Source: Anaerolineae bacterium (GTDB taxonomy: Bacteria; Chloroflexota; Anaerolineae; Aggregatilineales; Aggregatilineaceae). From it: DNA of 32,405 bases. The notes below the pieces were generated by a model, which had not been told where the DNA came from, did not search any database, and was given only the letters and a program-made list of their open reading frames with translations. The position numbers and the translations under genes were made by a program. Each line of letters starts with the position of its first letter. Positions within the stretch are counted from its first letter, which is position 1. The DNA is taken from NCBI GenBank assembly GCA_016926875.1, contig JAFGNU010000074.1, positions 1 through 32,405 on the forward strand, in the 5' to 3' direction. Shown piece after piece: positions 31,995 through 32,405 of this stretch.

Positions 31995-32405
31995 ATGATA
32001 GACAACCTGCGCCCACTCACTCAAGAACAACGGCAAGCAGCCCGTCAGGCTGCCCGCCAAGCCGTGGTGCGATCCATTGGTCCACGACCTGCGCGAGAGC
32101 ATTTCGCCCATCACACGATCAGCAAATATCCTCCGACTGTAACCCAGCTCATCAGCATCCTGTGCATTGTCTTGCTGCTAGCCGCATTCACACCTTCCGC
32201 TATCCGCCTCTACGTAATTGGCTCCCAAACCTTCGGCCAGGCTGTATCCAGCAGCGTAGCGATGACTGCAGTCGGACTTGCTACGGTGCTATCTGCCGAG
32301 GTCGGTCAGGTTGTATTTTCGCTAGCTTTGGCGACACTTGGGACTAGCCAGTCTTCTCGTAGGCTCTTGTATTTCTCGATGACACTCGCCACGACCGTTG
32401 CCTTA
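31995..32405 (+). CDS. membrane protein of unknown function, C-terminus beyond window
   Basis: 137 codons run open to the last base. The start has GAGGGT at a good distance. The N-terminus is polar and Gln/Arg-rich with a repeated QAARQAARQA run. A clear helix follows (QLISILCIVLLLAAFTPSAI) and then a less polar Ala/Val-rich region (VAMTAVGLATVLSAEVGQVVFSLALATLG) likely to be a second. I do not recognise the family. Codon use and neighbours differ from the sugar cluster, and its position next to a tRNA-like remnant hints at a mobile or integrated element. That is inference. Confidence 0.65.
   Translation, partial: MIDNLRPLTQEQRQAARQAARQAVVRSIGPRPAREHFAHHTISKYPPTVTQLISILCIVLLLAAFTPSAIRLYVIGSQTFGQAVSSSVAMTAVGLATVLSAEVGQVVFSLALATLGTSQSSRRLLYFSMTLATTVAL

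Noticed and set aside
1..32405. CRISPR arrays, rRNA genes, phage structural genes
   Set aside because: No regularly spaced repeats, ribosomal sequence or phage proteins were seen on either strand.

Overview
The window looks like a sugar-scavenging island on a GC-rich bacterial chromosome. The permease and solute-binding-protein types, the GntR/LacI regulator, the twin-arginine leader on one binding protein and the enzyme mix would fit a Chloroflexota (Anaerolineae-like) organism. That placement is inferred from gene style; no marker gene is present.

Layout. Positions 1-899 are the end of an IS701-like insertion sequence whose transposase runs off the left edge. Positions 963-3841 (minus) encode two MalF/MalG-type ABC permeases, one with a large extra N-terminal membrane domain. 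A divergent promoter region with two operator-like palindromes separates them from a plus-strand pair at 4091-8007: a GH38 alpha-mannosidase translationally coupled to a uroporphyrinogen-decarboxylase-like (UroD-like) protein. A Tat-exported solute-binding protein (8187-9476) follows, ending in a clear terminator. Next is a GntR-DNA-binding/LacI-sensor repressor of the AraR type (9640-10770). From 10953 to 23347 a long plus-strand run holds a putative new-type glycosidase, a second solute-binding protein and its two permeases (one with a ~340-residue insertion), a membrane-embedded spermidine-synthase-like protein, a GH2 enzyme and an (alpha/alpha)6-barrel protein. On the minus strand, 23308-26954 encodes a beta-helix protein coupled to a GH65 enzyme. 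A second divergent promoter region then leads to another UroD-like gene (27117-28274) and a GH31 gene cut off by an IS982-like element (29131-30031). A GH172 (DUF2961) gene, 30059-31144, sits directly against the far end of that element. After a terminator, 31232-31994 is a gene-poor stretch with hairpins and a tRNA T-arm-like remnant. A membrane protein of unknown function runs off the right edge.

How it works together. Two binding-protein-dependent importers (neither with an ATPase gene here) would bring oligosaccharides into the cell. Cytoplasmic glycosidases or phosphorylases (GH38, GH2, GH65, GH172, formerly GH31) and less understood proteins would then break them down. None of these enzymes shows a signal peptide. 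Six copies of a 16-bp palindrome close to ATTTGT-NNNN-ACAAAT sit at or just downstream of recognisable promoters in three intergenic regions. They probably form the local regulon of the repressor at 9640. The substrate cannot be named from sequence; mannosyl, arabinofuranosyl and glucosyl linkages are suggested by the enzyme families.
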